This document shows, in pieces, positions 1 to 8,183 of a stretch of DNA of 50,617 bases (positions within the stretch are counted from its first letter, which is position 1; each line of letters begins with the position of its first letter). The notes under the pieces are model-generated. The model was not told the DNA's origin. It did no database searches and saw only the letters and a list, made by a program, of their open reading frames with translations. Both the position numbers and the translations under genes were made by a program. Source of the stretch: Bacteroidia bacterium (GTDB lineage: Bacteria; Bacteroidota; Bacteroidia; Chitinophagales; UBA2359); the NCBI GenBank assembly GCA_030427245.1, contig JAUHXA010000053.1, positions 1-50,617 of the forward strand, in the 5' to 3' direction.

Positions 1-75
1 TGCGGACAAACATTCGGCAAAAATACAGATATTTTTTATTTTTTGCAATAGCTTTTCCCACTACAAACAATTTGA

Positions 76-249
76 CAGGTGCTGATTTTGCATTTGTTAT
101 CTCAAAAACCTGTCAAACTCAAGAAACTTATTGAGACGATTCGATATTGTGAAATGGCATTGTTTGCGCCTGTTGCAGATGCGGACAACTTGCAGGGAAC
201 GTATAATGATACCCAAATTTTGATAGCGGATTTGGAGGAAACTATTTGA
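76..249 (+). pseudogene. Remnant of a BatD-like C-terminus
   Basis: An open stretch of 57 codons follows an in-frame TGA at 73-75 and ends at TGA 247-249, with no good start codon. Its product ends in a segment with CEMALFAPVADAD followed by an acidic helix (LIADLEE). I recall this pattern from the C-terminal helical tail of Bacteroidota BatD-type aerotolerance proteins, where a CE-A-FAP motif precedes a final helix. The other two frames of bases 1-75 show no continuation, so the upstream part of the gene is either frameshifted or lost. Bases 250-466 show no gene or recognisable element. The identification is from memory of the motif only and is weak. Confidence 0.3.
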
Positions 250-466
250 GTTTTTTATTCTCAATTTGGTGAGTTCCATTGAACTATAGGGAAACAATAT
301 GCGATTGGATAATTTCCAAGATCATAATGCTGCTACAATAAGGAGCGTTTGACGATAGTCGTTGGAGGGTGTTTTCTACAAAACGACGAAATCCTTTTTT
401 GACCACCACATAAGACACAATAGATCTCATACACACTCAAACACGACTACCAACTAAACACAGCGA

Positions 467-1393
467 TTAGTCCACCATCGCTGTAATCGGATGCTTCAGT
501 CCTTTATAGTCTGTCAAATGTACTTTTACTTTTCCAATGGTAACAGGAGATTCAATCAAAACAGGGAGTTTGTTTGCATCATCAGTAGCATAGATGATCA
601 TTTTGTCATCACCACCTTCACCAAAAGCATCCCCTTCCAATAGGTAAGGAGACAGTTTGATGCATCGCACTTTACCAATTTTGGTTTTGACCACTTCTTT
701 GCCGAGATAGCGGAAATAAACGGGTTTGATTTTTTCACTCGTAAATAAGTCAATGTGAACTGTTTCACCTTCCTTAAATTTGGAGAAATCCAAAGAACGG
801 GTGTAGTATAGAATCGAAACGATGTCTTGAGCACAAGTTGAAATGCTTACATCTTCATTTTTTGTTTTTACCGTTCCTTTTTTGATGCGGAAATTAACAT
901 TTGCCTTATTGTTGTCGTGAAAAAATTCGTATTGTGTTTGCTCAGAATATTTTCCTTCGTTGATATCCAGAGAGAATTTCACAGGACGCATACTTTGTTT
1001 GTCAATATAACTTTCGTAGTTGTCATCCACCTCATAAAACCAATTGAAGGCCGAAGCAGTACGTCCCACACATTTTGCATGGTAAGTAGGTTTACCATTG
1101 TAGGTAGTTTCATTCAGATGGAAGGTTGCTTTTCCGGCAGTCATATTGATTGCAGTCCATTTATAGTTGATTTTGTAAGTAAGTGTTTCTCCTACTTCAA
1201 AGGTGTTGAAGTCCATATAAGAACCACAAACATCGTTTTTCTGGCTTGCATTTTTGTTGCCCACTGCTACGCTGCTGCTCATTAAGATAAAAGATGCAAC
1301 GGCTAAAAGTACCACGAATTTTATCCCCCAAAAACCAAGAAACAATGATTTGAAGGAGTCACGAAGCTTATGGAAGAAAAATAGATTTTTCAT
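467..1393 (-). CDS. DUF3108 domain-containing exported protein
   Basis: A 308-residue protein with an N-terminal hydrophobic segment at about residues 23-45, so it is probably exported or membrane anchored. The rest matches the DUF3108 pattern: a start like FEVGETLTYKINYKW, then AGKATFHL, a conserved FNWFYEVDD, and a C-terminal region with DDANKLPVLIESP. DUF3108 proteins are periplasmic or outer-membrane beta-rich proteins of unknown function. The gene lies 7 bp downstream of a paralogue in the same orientation, so the two are almost certainly one operon that arose by tandem duplication. Start ATG at 1391-1393. Family assignment is firm; function is unknown. Confidence 0.85.
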   Translation of the reverse strand: MKNLFFFHKLRDSFKSLFLGFWGIKFVVLLAVASFILMSSSVAVGNKNASQKNDVCGSYMDFNTFEVGETLTYKINYKWTAINMTAGKATFHLNETTYNGKPTYHAKCVGRTASAFNWFYEVDDNYESYIDKQSMRPVKFSLDINEGKYSEQTQYEFFHDNNKANVNFRIKKGTVKTKNEDVSISTCAQDIVSILYYTRSLDFSKFKEGETVHIDLFTSEKIKPVYFRYLGKEVVKTKIGKVRCIKLSPYLLEGDAFGEGGDDKMIIYATDDANKLPVLIESPVTIGKVKVHLTDYKGLKHPITAMVD

Positions 1394-1400
1394 GAGATTG

Positions 1401-2279
1401 TTATTTTATTTTGGCATCTAAGGGATGCACAAGATTTTCGTATTCATTTAGATAGGCTTTCATCCAACCTACCCTGAGTGGTGATTCTATCAGCAAAGGC
1501 AATTTGTTGGCATCGTCTGTCACCCAAATCACCATCGTTTCGCCACCCTCACCAAAGGCATAGCTCGACAACAACATGGGCGCAAATTTGAGACAACGAA
1601 ACTTACCCATTTTGGTTTTTAACTCGTCCTTTCCTTTATAACGTAAATGAACGTTATAAGATTTTCCATCTAAAAAAACATCTATTGGAATCGTATCGCC
1701 CACTGCAAGATGGCCTTTTTTGAAGTCGAAAGCTCGTGCATAATAAAGCGTTGACAAGACATCTTGTGTACAAGATTTGATGCTTGCGACTTCGTCTTTT
1801 GCCTTCACTTCTCCTTTGCGAATTCGATAATCAATTGCCACTTCATTTCGGTCGTGAAAAAAACGAAACTGATTCTTTTTGGTGAATTTGCCTTCGTGAA
1901 TATCTCGAATGTACTTCAATGGCAGCAAAGTCGAAGGGTCAATATAGCTTTCGTAATGGTCATCTATTGTGTAAAACCAATTGAAGGCGGAAGCGGTTTT
2001 GCCAACACAATCAACATGATACACCGTTTTGCTGTTCATATAAGCATCCGAAATCTCAAATGTGACATTGCCTGCTTTCATCCAAATTGCCGACCAATTG
2101 TAGTAAATCTTGTAGGTCAGTTTTTCACCCGATTGAAAAGTATTGTAATCCAAAGGCAACGAACAAATAGCATCTTTTGAAGCAGTAGAAGTCGCCTCAT
2201 TGTTTCCTCCTTTTTTTGCATGAACATGGTAAACAACACTCATACAAATCACTAAACAGAGCCATATCCATTTTTTCAT
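1401..2279 (-). CDS. DUF3108 domain-containing exported protein (paralogue)
   Basis: A 292-residue protein with a clear signal peptide (MKKWIWLCLVICMSVVYHVHA, cleavage near residue 21). The mature part parallels the neighbouring protein over its whole length: FQSGEKLTYKIYYNW, AGNVTFEI, FNWFYTIDDHYESYIDP and DDANKLPLLIESPL. I chose the ATG at 2277-2279 over the TTG one codon upstream. It is the first gene of the two-gene operon. The two copies have diverged to roughly half identity by eye, so the duplication is not recent. Function unknown; a role in envelope assembly is only inferred from export and family. Confidence 0.85.
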   Translation of the reverse strand: MKKWIWLCLVICMSVVYHVHAKKGGNNEATSTASKDAICSLPLDYNTFQSGEKLTYKIYYNWSAIWMKAGNVTFEISDAYMNSKTVYHVDCVGKTASAFNWFYTIDDHYESYIDPSTLLPLKYIRDIHEGKFTKKNQFRFFHDRNEVAIDYRIRKGEVKAKDEVASIKSCTQDVLSTLYYARAFDFKKGHLAVGDTIPIDVFLDGKSYNVHLRYKGKDELKTKMGKFRCLKFAPMLLSSYAFGEGGETMVIWVTDDANKLPLLIESPLRVGWMKAYLNEYENLVHPLDAKIK

Positions 2280-2367
2280 CAAAGGATAGATTTTTTTTGT
2301 TAGACAAAATTTAGGTTGATTGGTTTATTATTTCACCCCTACATTGTTCCATTAATTTTATTGAATG

Positions 2368-2397
2368 AACAACAATACAACAATACAACAATTCAAC
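2368..2397. repeat. CAATACAACA simple repeat
   Basis: A short degenerate tandem run of AACAATAC units at the 3' end of the flippase-like gene. Similar CAAT/AACCAT simple sequence appears in the gaps at about 5050-5257 and 13300-13340. Confidence 0.5.
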
Positions 2398-3370
2398 TTT
2401 CCCACCCTTCCAATACATTCAAACGACTGATCAGCCACCAACCTACAATAGCAGGCATCATCAAATTGATCCACCAAAGACTAAACGTTGCAGCAATGAT
2501 AGCGAGATGATTGGTGGTCACATAGCCCCAAAAAAATATAGCAAGGTTTCCCCGAATTCCCAACTCTATAAGGGCAATACTTGGGATGAAAAGTTGCACA
2601 AAAAAGATGGTATTTACCACCATCCAAGCGGTCAAAAGTCCGACTTCCATATTGAAGGCCCAACACAAACCGATGTATTGAAGGGTAAAAACGAGGTTTC
2701 GCAAAAACGACCAACCCAAAACCTGAGCTAACTCTCGTTGAGAATAGGTTTCAATGGGCTTGAAATAGCTTTTGTAGCGTCGGAAAAAAGGAATTTTTCC
2801 CATCCATTGTTCCGCTTTTTGAACGTGAAAATAGACTAGTAAAAGAGCTACAATCAGCAAGACTGCTCCTGCAATCGCCAATTCCATTTGCCAACCGTTC
2901 CACTTCAAATAAAACCCTGCAAAAGTTAAAAAACCAATCGCTCCCAAGGTGACATTTGCAATGATTTGACTCAAACTGCCCACCAAGGTTACAGCAATCG
3001 CCTGCAATCTGTTAGCGTGCTGCAATATCAGCACCCGTCCTCCGTATTCTCCTACTCGATTGGGTGTAAATAGCGACAGGGTAATACCGCACAAAATCGC
3101 TCGAAAAGCATCTTTGAAAGAAAGACGTTCCATTTTTGTCAAAAGTTGCCGCCATTTTTGGGCTTCAATGCCCCAGTTGACAAAAGTAAAACTACAAACT
3201 CCCATCATCCAAGCTGCATTGTGAAATTTGAAGGAAATTAAAAATGTCCAAATAATGGCTTCAACGTTCTCTTGACGAGCAATCTGTTGGTAAATTGCCC
3301 AAACCAAACCACTAAAAATGAGTATCTTTAGGAATCGAGTCAGGTTCTTTTTAAAATCTGGATTGGACAA
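2393..3370 (-). CDS. Lysylphosphatidylglycerol synthase TM region / flippase-like membrane protein
   Basis: A 325-residue polytopic membrane protein with about seven to eight hydrophobic segments. The short motif SLFTPNRVGEYGGRV near residue 96 is characteristic of the UPF0104/LPG_synthase_TM family, which in its stand-alone form is proposed to move lipids or lipid-linked compounds across the inner membrane. There is no C-terminal aminoacyl-transferase domain, so lipid aminoacylation is unlikely. No ATG is available near the N-terminus; the best start is TTG at 3368-3370, with a stop only nine codons upstream. It is divergent from ruvC with a 36-bp gap, so both promoters must overlap there. 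Confidence 0.8.
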   Translation of the reverse strand: MSNPDFKKNLTRFLKILIFSGLVWAIYQQIARQENVEAIIWTFLISFKFHNAAWMMGVCSFTFVNWGIEAQKWRQLLTKMERLSFKDAFRAILCGITLSLFTPNRVGEYGGRVLILQHANRLQAIAVTLVGSLSQIIANVTLGAIGFLTFAGFYLKWNGWQMELAIAGAVLLIVALLLVYFHVQKAEQWMGKIPFFRRYKSYFKPIETYSQRELAQVLGWSFLRNLVFTLQYIGLCWAFNMEVGLLTAWMVVNTIFFVQLFIPSIALIELGIRGNLAIFFWGYVTTNHLAIIAATFSLWWINLMMPAIVGWWLISRLNVLEGWES

Positions 3371-3406
3371 TATTGGTTGACTTGGTTTTGAAATCTAAAT
3401 GTTTGT

Positions 3407-3973
3407 ATGGACAAAAATAAGAAAATCATAGGAATAGACCCTGGTACAGTGGTGATGGGTTATGCAGTGATTGAGGTACTCGGCAAAAATGACCTGGAAA
3501 TCCACAGCATTGGAGTTGTGCGGCTCAATAAATATCCTGATGCTTATACCAAATTGAAGGTGATTTACGAAAAAATTACGTTTCTGGTAGATACTTATGA
3601 ACCTGATGAAATGGCGATTGAAGCTCCTTTTTTCGGAAAAAACGTTCAGTCTATGCTCAAATTGGGAAGGGCACAAGGAGTGGCGATTGCGGCAGGAATG
3701 ATGCATGGCATGAATGTGCAGGAATATGCTCCTCGAAAAATTAAACAATCTATTACTGGAAATGGAAATGCTTCAAAGGAGCAGATTTCGGCTATGTTGA
3801 AGCACATGCTGAAAATTGATGCTATGCCGAAATATTTTGATGCAACGGATGCGCTCGGCGTGGCGGTTTGTCATCACCTTCAATTGCAGTCTCCCTTGCC
3901 AATTGGAGGAAACAAAGCGAAGAATTGGAAAGCGTTTTTGGCGGCGAATCCCGATAGGTTGAAGAAGAAGTAA
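3407..3973 (+). CDS. ruvC: Crossover junction endodeoxyribonuclease RuvC
   Basis: A 188-residue RuvC, the Holliday-junction resolvase that works with RuvAB in recombinational repair. The RNase H-like fold and the four acidic catalytic residues are visible: D11 in IIGIDPG, E72 in MAIEAPFFGKN, and D145 and D148 in FDATDALGVAVCHH. Length fits the family (about 160-190). The gene is convergent with the ABC permease; their stop codons are only 4 bp apart. No ruvA or ruvB is adjacent. Confidence 0.97.
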   Translation: MDKNKKIIGIDPGTVVMGYAVIEVLGKNDLEIHSIGVVRLNKYPDAYTKLKVIYEKITFLVDTYEPDEMAIEAPFFGKNVQSMLKLGRAQGVAIAAGMMHGMNVQEYAPRKIKQSITGNGNASKEQISAMLKHMLKIDAMPKYFDATDALGVAVCHHLQLQSPLPIGGNKAKNWKAFLAANPDRLKKK

Positions 3974-3977
3974 ATAA

Positions 3978-5042
3978 CTACACAATCTTCTTACGCTTCA
4001 AAAACCAATACCCCTTATACACCAATGCCAAAAATACATAGAGGTGAATAAATCCCGCCGTATCTCCAAACAAATACGTCAGAATGGGTTCGTCGTCGCT
4101 ACCCATCAAAAGGGTTTTAGTGAATTGATTGACGAATAATAAAATATAAATGCCTAATCCCACATAAACAGCTACGCTACTCGCATAAGACCATATTGCA
4201 GAAAAAACACTGGTTTTGGGGGCTTCTTTTTTGTAACCATCTTTGGTTTGGTATTTATGCGGAAAAAATTGGCGGTCGAGGTAGGTGAAATACTTATCTT
4301 GAAGGAAACCGATAATCACAATAACGACCAAAAGAGCAAAGACCTTATCTACACGTCCTTGCCGCTGCCCGACTCTCCAAATCAATGCTCCAATTCCTCC
4401 TTGATTCCCCAAGCTTTCGGCAATGATAATATACGTCCATGAAATAGCTGTCAGGACTCGAATATCGTCTGAGAGTTTGGAGATAACTGCGGGAATGTAG
4501 ACCGATTTGATGGTTTGCCATTTGGTTGCCCCCAAAGTATAGACAGTTTTGGTATAGACATCTTCAATGTCGTCAATTCGCTGAACGACCACAGGTAGTA
4601 GGTAAATCAATATCCCAAATGCCAAAAAATGGACTTTCATGGATGTTCCCAAACCAAACCAGATAATGAATAATCCTGTCACCGCAGTCAATGGCACAAA
4701 TCGAAAGGCATCTACTTGTTTTTGGAGTGTTCCTCTAAACAAAGGAAACAAACCAATCAGAAAACCCAAGGGAATCGCAATCGCTATGGATTCGGTATAA
4801 CCCGCCAAATTCAAACCCATCGAACGACACAAGTTTTTGAAGAGGTCGTTGTCAAAATAGAGTTCTTTGTAGGATGCTAAGACTGCCCACGGACTCGGCA
4901 AAATACCTGAACGTACTATTGGATTTTCGCCTACGGTTAGGATGTGCCAAATCAAAATCAACAACAAAATCCCGATGATTTCGAGCATCAATCGGGTGCG
5001 GGTATCAAGTGTTCCTCGAAGTTTGAATAAACGACTTAGCAT
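3978..5042 (-). CDS. NitT/TauT-type ABC transporter permease with C-terminal extension
   Basis: A 354-residue inner-membrane permease of the SsuC/TauC/NrtB class (BPD_transp_1). The cytoplasmic EAA loop that contacts the ATPase is recognisable as YTLGATKWQTIKSVYIPA at about residues 169-186, and the N-terminus contains ILPSPWAVLAS, typical of the class. Usual length is 250-280; this one carries about 80 additional C-terminal residues with two further predicted membrane segments. It is the last gene of the minus-strand set that includes two cognate-looking substrate-binding proteins. No ATP-binding subunit is encoded in the window, so the ATPase must be elsewhere or shared. The gap to the upstream gene is 222 bp and contains a fold-back sequence. 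Confidence 0.85.
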   Translation of the reverse strand: MLSRLFKLRGTLDTRTRLMLEIIGILLLILIWHILTVGENPIVRSGILPSPWAVLASYKELYFDNDLFKNLCRSMGLNLAGYTESIAIAIPLGFLIGLFPLFRGTLQKQVDAFRFVPLTAVTGLFIIWFGLGTSMKVHFLAFGILIYLLPVVVQRIDDIEDVYTKTVYTLGATKWQTIKSVYIPAVISKLSDDIRVLTAISWTYIIIAESLGNQGGIGALIWRVGQRQGRVDKVFALLVVIVIIGFLQDKYFTYLDRQFFPHKYQTKDGYKKEAPKTSVFSAIWSYASSVAVYVGLGIYILLFVNQFTKTLLMGSDDEPILTYLFGDTAGFIHLYVFLALVYKGYWFLKRKKIV

Positions 5043-5066
5043 TGTTTTTACTGTTGAATTGCTGAA

Positions 5067-5256
5067 TGGTTAGATGCTTGAATTGTTTTATTGTTAGATG
5101 GCTATATGGTTGAATTGCTAAATGATTTGCGCCTGTTCAAATCTGGAGACTTGCCACTTGGTTTCGTACAAGTTAGGAAACTTGTACTGGTAGGTATTTT
5201 TTAAAGGTATACCTATTGCGTCAATGCAACAATAAAACAATTCAACCATATAACCA
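5067..5256. repeat. Fold-back intergenic repeat
   Basis: The arms 5067-5096 and 5228-5256 are near-perfect inverted repeats of about 29 bases (core AACAATAAAACAATTCAA). Between them is a second perfect hairpin, GTACAAGTT at 5166-5174 against AACTTGTAC at 5179-5187, and a short TAGGTAT/ATACCTA pair. The whole gap can therefore form a long branched hairpin. It lies between the SBP-OmpA gene and the permease and could attenuate or process the transcript. Confidence 0.6.
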
Positions 5257-5264
5257 TAAAAACC

Positions 5265-6833
5265 TTACTCCGCTACAAGCTGAAATTCCGTCCTCCTATT
5301 TTTAGAACGACAAGCCTCTGTATCGTTTTTCTCACAACCTTTGACGGGTTTGTCGGGACCATTCCCTACAATGATGAAGCGATTCACATCCATATTGTAA
5401 GCCGTTTCGAGATATTTAGCTACGGATTCGGCACGTTTGAGAGACAGTTTTTTGTTCATCGTTGCAGAACCAACGTTGTCGGTGTTTCCTTCCACTCGAA
5501 TACGAGCATTGGAGAAAGCTTTGGCAACGTCTCCAAATTGAAGGTCAATGATGGTTTTTGCATTTTCACCCAATTCAGATTTGCCTGTAGGAAAGCTGAT
5601 GCTGATGGGTTTTGAAGCAATCGCAGGAGCCGTTTTCTCTTTTTCAGTAGGAGCCTTGAAGGTTTTGCCGCCTTCTGCAAGATTGGCATCGCCACTCAAA
5701 TTTGCGGCACTAATCGCACCAGGGTAAGCAATTGTTCTCCAATTGGGCCAGCCTTTTTTCGCAAAACCCAATTCTTCGTAGGTTTTACCCATTTTGGTAT
5801 ATAATTTTTCGCCTGTTACGCCTTTGTAGTCGGGATTTCTACCAAAAAAATTGAGGTTGTCGCCATGTGTGGTCAAGCGGACATTGTTGATTCCTCCCAA
5901 TGCATCTTGCTCCGAAATTCCTGTTCCATCTGCCATGATTTTGGCTGCTTTTTTCTTAGCAGCTTCTGAAGCATTGATTTCTGCTGCACCAATCATGAAC
6001 CCTTCGTAGAGTTTGTTCACTTTGTCTCGATTGGCATCTACCCAAGATTTTTTGGCGATATAAACATCTGCTACAATGTGAGAAGCATCACGTGTACTTT
6101 GTAGTACTGTAGCACCGGGAACTTCTCGTACAATGATTTCATCGTCGGGACTCCAAACCACTGCGGCATCCAAACGGTCGCTTTTGAAAGCAGTTGCTGC
6201 GTCAATTGCTGAAGGTACTTCTTTGACTTTCACATCGTCTAAGGTCATGCCTGCTGCCTCCAACATCCAAATCAAAAAAGTTTGAGAGGGAGTAGAAGGG
6301 GTAACTGCTACGGTCTTTCCTTTCAAATCGTTGATGCTATTGATGCCTCTACGCGCTACAATCGCATCTCCACCTCTTGACCAATCAACTTGAAACAATA
6401 TCTGTGGGTCGTACTCCTTCAATCCTTCCATTTCGGTCGGAAGTGCATCGGCTGTTGTTCCCAACAAATGTACTTCATCGGCTTTCCACGCACTTCGAGA
6501 AGCGTCAAAGTCGTCAATCAACATGAAATCTACGTCCAAGCCATAGTCTTTCGTAAAGCGGGATTTTGCAGAATGTTTGAAGCCTTCATTGAAGTATTGT
6601 CCACCTGCATAACCGCCCCAAGTAAAGGCTTGGACTTTGATGACATCACCATTTGAAGTTTTTGTAATGGGGTCTTTGCCGTTAATATCTTCGATTGTTT
6701 CCTTTTTAGCGATTTCTTTGCCGATATCTGTATTATTTGCCAAGTAATACAGTCCGCCACCAATTCCACCTACTATGAGTAGAGTGATGATGAATTTAGA
6801 AAAGCCAGTCAAACGAGTTCTTTGCTCTGCCAT
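5265..6833 (-). CDS. Substrate-binding protein fused to OmpA C-terminal domain
   Basis: A 522-residue two-domain protein. Residues 10-30 form an uncleaved-looking membrane anchor. Residues about 62-365 are a NitT/TauT-like periplasmic binding protein (VAVTPSTPSQTFLIWMLE, AVVWSPDDEI). After an Ala/Lys-rich linker, residues 415-522 are an OmpA/MotB-type peptidoglycan-binding domain with the pattern NTDNVGS...LSLKRAESVAKYL and a final KNRRTEF. The product should be tethered to the inner membrane and grip the cell wall while presenting a ligand-binding module in the periplasm. It is downstream of a near-duplicate SBP without the OmpA part and upstream of the matching permease. Ligand unknown; a phosphate or nitrate assignment would be guesswork. 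Confidence 0.85.
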   Translation of the reverse strand: MAEQRTRLTGFSKFIITLLIVGGIGGGLYYLANNTDIGKEIAKKETIEDINGKDPITKTSNGDVIKVQAFTWGGYAGGQYFNEGFKHSAKSRFTKDYGLDVDFMLIDDFDASRSAWKADEVHLLGTTADALPTEMEGLKEYDPQILFQVDWSRGGDAIVARRGINSINDLKGKTVAVTPSTPSQTFLIWMLEAAGMTLDDVKVKEVPSAIDAATAFKSDRLDAAVVWSPDDEIIVREVPGATVLQSTRDASHIVADVYIAKKSWVDANRDKVNKLYEGFMIGAAEINASEAAKKKAAKIMADGTGISEQDALGGINNVRLTTHGDNLNFFGRNPDYKGVTGEKLYTKMGKTYEELGFAKKGWPNWRTIAYPGAISAANLSGDANLAEGGKTFKAPTEKEKTAPAIASKPISISFPTGKSELGENAKTIIDLQFGDVAKAFSNARIRVEGNTDNVGSATMNKKLSLKRAESVAKYLETAYNMDVNRFIIVGNGPDKPVKGCEKNDTEACRSKNRRTEFQLVAE

Positions 6834-6939
6834 ATTTTAATAAGGTTAATGATGATTTATGAGTATTTTTTTTGGAAAGCGTAGAGAGAAATGTGATTCT
6901 AATTTTTTGTCTCTCTATTCTCTGCTTTTTTTTATAGAA

Positions 6940-8085
6940 TCAATATACGTCCACGAAATTCATTTCTGCTTGGTGTTCGTCACCCTCCAAATTTGCAGTT
7001 GTCACTGCCCCGGGGTAGTAGATGGTTTGCCAATCCAACCAGCCTTCTTTTGCAAAGCCCAATTTTTCATAGATATCAGCCATTTTAGTATAAAGCTGAT
7101 TACCTGTTACGCCTTTGTAGGCTGAGTTTTTACCAAAAAAGTTGAGATTGTCACCATGTGTGGTTAAGCGAACATTGTTGATGCTGCCTATTGCATCTTC
7201 TGGCGAAATACCTGTTCCTTCTGCCATGATTTGTGCTGCTTTTTTCTTAGCATCGGGAGAAGCATTTATTTCGGCTGCCCCTATCATAAAGCCTTGGTAG
7301 AGTTTGTTTACCTTGTCTCGGTTGGCATCTACCCATGATTTTTTGGCAATATACACATCCGCAATGATGTGAGCCGCTTCTTTGTTTCGGGTACTTTTCA
7401 AGACCTTTGTACCTTCCATTTCTCTGGTGATGATTTCATCATCTGGACTCCAAACTACTGCGGCGGCTAACTTCCCACTTTTGAAGGCTGTTGCTGCATC
7501 AATTGCCGAAGGAACTTCCTGTACTTTGATGTCTTCTAAGCTCATTCCCGCTTCTTCTAACATCCAAATCAAGAAAGTTTGAGAGGGTGTAGATGGAGTA
7601 ACCGCTACCATTTTGCCCTTCAAATCTTTGATGCTGTTGATACCTTTGCTGGCTACAATTGCATCTCCTCCTCTCGACCAGTCGACTTGAAATAGGATTT
7701 GCGGATTGTATTGCTTCAATCCTTCCATTTCGGTCGAAAGTGCATCGGCAGTTGTTCCCAACAAATGTACTTCGTCGGCTTTCCAGGCACTTCTTGAAGC
7801 GTCAAAATCATCCATTAAGATGAAGTCCACGCTCAATCCGTAGTCTTTCGTAAAGCGAGATTCAGGTGAATGTTTGAAGCCTTCATTGAAGTATTGACCT
7901 CCTGCGTAACCACCCCAAGTAAAAGCTTGGACTTTTATGATGTCGTTTTTGTCGACTTTGGTGGTTTCTTCTGTAGTTTTATCGTCTTTATCTGTTGTCG
8001 TTTTGGTTTGACAACCGATTGTGAAGAGGAGGGAGACGAGTAATAGGGTGAAAAGTTTGGGGTAAATTGTTTTTGAATTTTTCAT
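6940..8085 (-). CDS. NitT/TauT-like substrate-binding lipoprotein
   Basis: A 381-residue lipoprotein: signal peptide with lipobox FTIGC (Cys25), a Thr/Lys/Asp-rich linker, then a binding-protein domain nearly identical to that of the next gene (shared KVQAFTWGGYAGGQYFNEGF, DFDASRSAWKADEVHLLGTT, VPSAIDAATAFKS). It stops where the OmpA linker of the neighbour would start, so it is the short sibling of a tandem duplication. As a lipoprotein it may deliver ligand to the same permease from the inner membrane, or be sorted to the outer membrane. A terminator-like hairpin precedes it, suggesting its own promoter. Confidence 0.85.
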   Translation of the reverse strand: MKNSKTIYPKLFTLLLVSLLFTIGCQTKTTTDKDDKTTEETTKVDKNDIIKVQAFTWGGYAGGQYFNEGFKHSPESRFTKDYGLSVDFILMDDFDASRSAWKADEVHLLGTTADALSTEMEGLKQYNPQILFQVDWSRGGDAIVASKGINSIKDLKGKMVAVTPSTPSQTFLIWMLEEAGMSLEDIKVQEVPSAIDAATAFKSGKLAAAVVWSPDDEIITREMEGTKVLKSTRNKEAAHIIADVYIAKKSWVDANRDKVNKLYQGFMIGAAEINASPDAKKKAAQIMAEGTGISPEDAIGSINNVRLTTHGDNLNFFGKNSAYKGVTGNQLYTKMADIYEKLGFAKEGWLDWQTIYYPGAVTTANLEGDEHQAEMNFVDVY

Positions 8086-8127
8086 GTATTGATTTTTTGA
8101 GGTTCTCTAACGGACTTGGGCAAACAG

Positions 8128-8162
8128 AAAAGTCAGATTAAATCACCTTCAATCTGACTTTT
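8128..8162 (-). terminator. Rho-independent terminator after the PspA-like gene
   Basis: Perfect 12-bp stem AAAAGTCAGATT (8128-8139) / AATCTGACTTTT (8151-8162) with an 11-nt loop, flanked by A and T runs, 22 bp past the stop of the coiled-coil gene. It separates the coiled-coil genes from the binding-protein genes at the transcript level. Confidence 0.7.
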
Positions 8163-8183
8163 ATGCTGGGATTTCTGTATTTT

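Noticed and set aside
97-297. 66-residue minus-strand frame
   Set aside because: Lies opposite the BatD-like remnant; arbitrary composition and no homology pattern.
5265-8085. Calling the binding proteins phosphate- or nitrate-specific
   Set aside because: The domain class is visible but ligand residues cannot be assigned from sequence alone.
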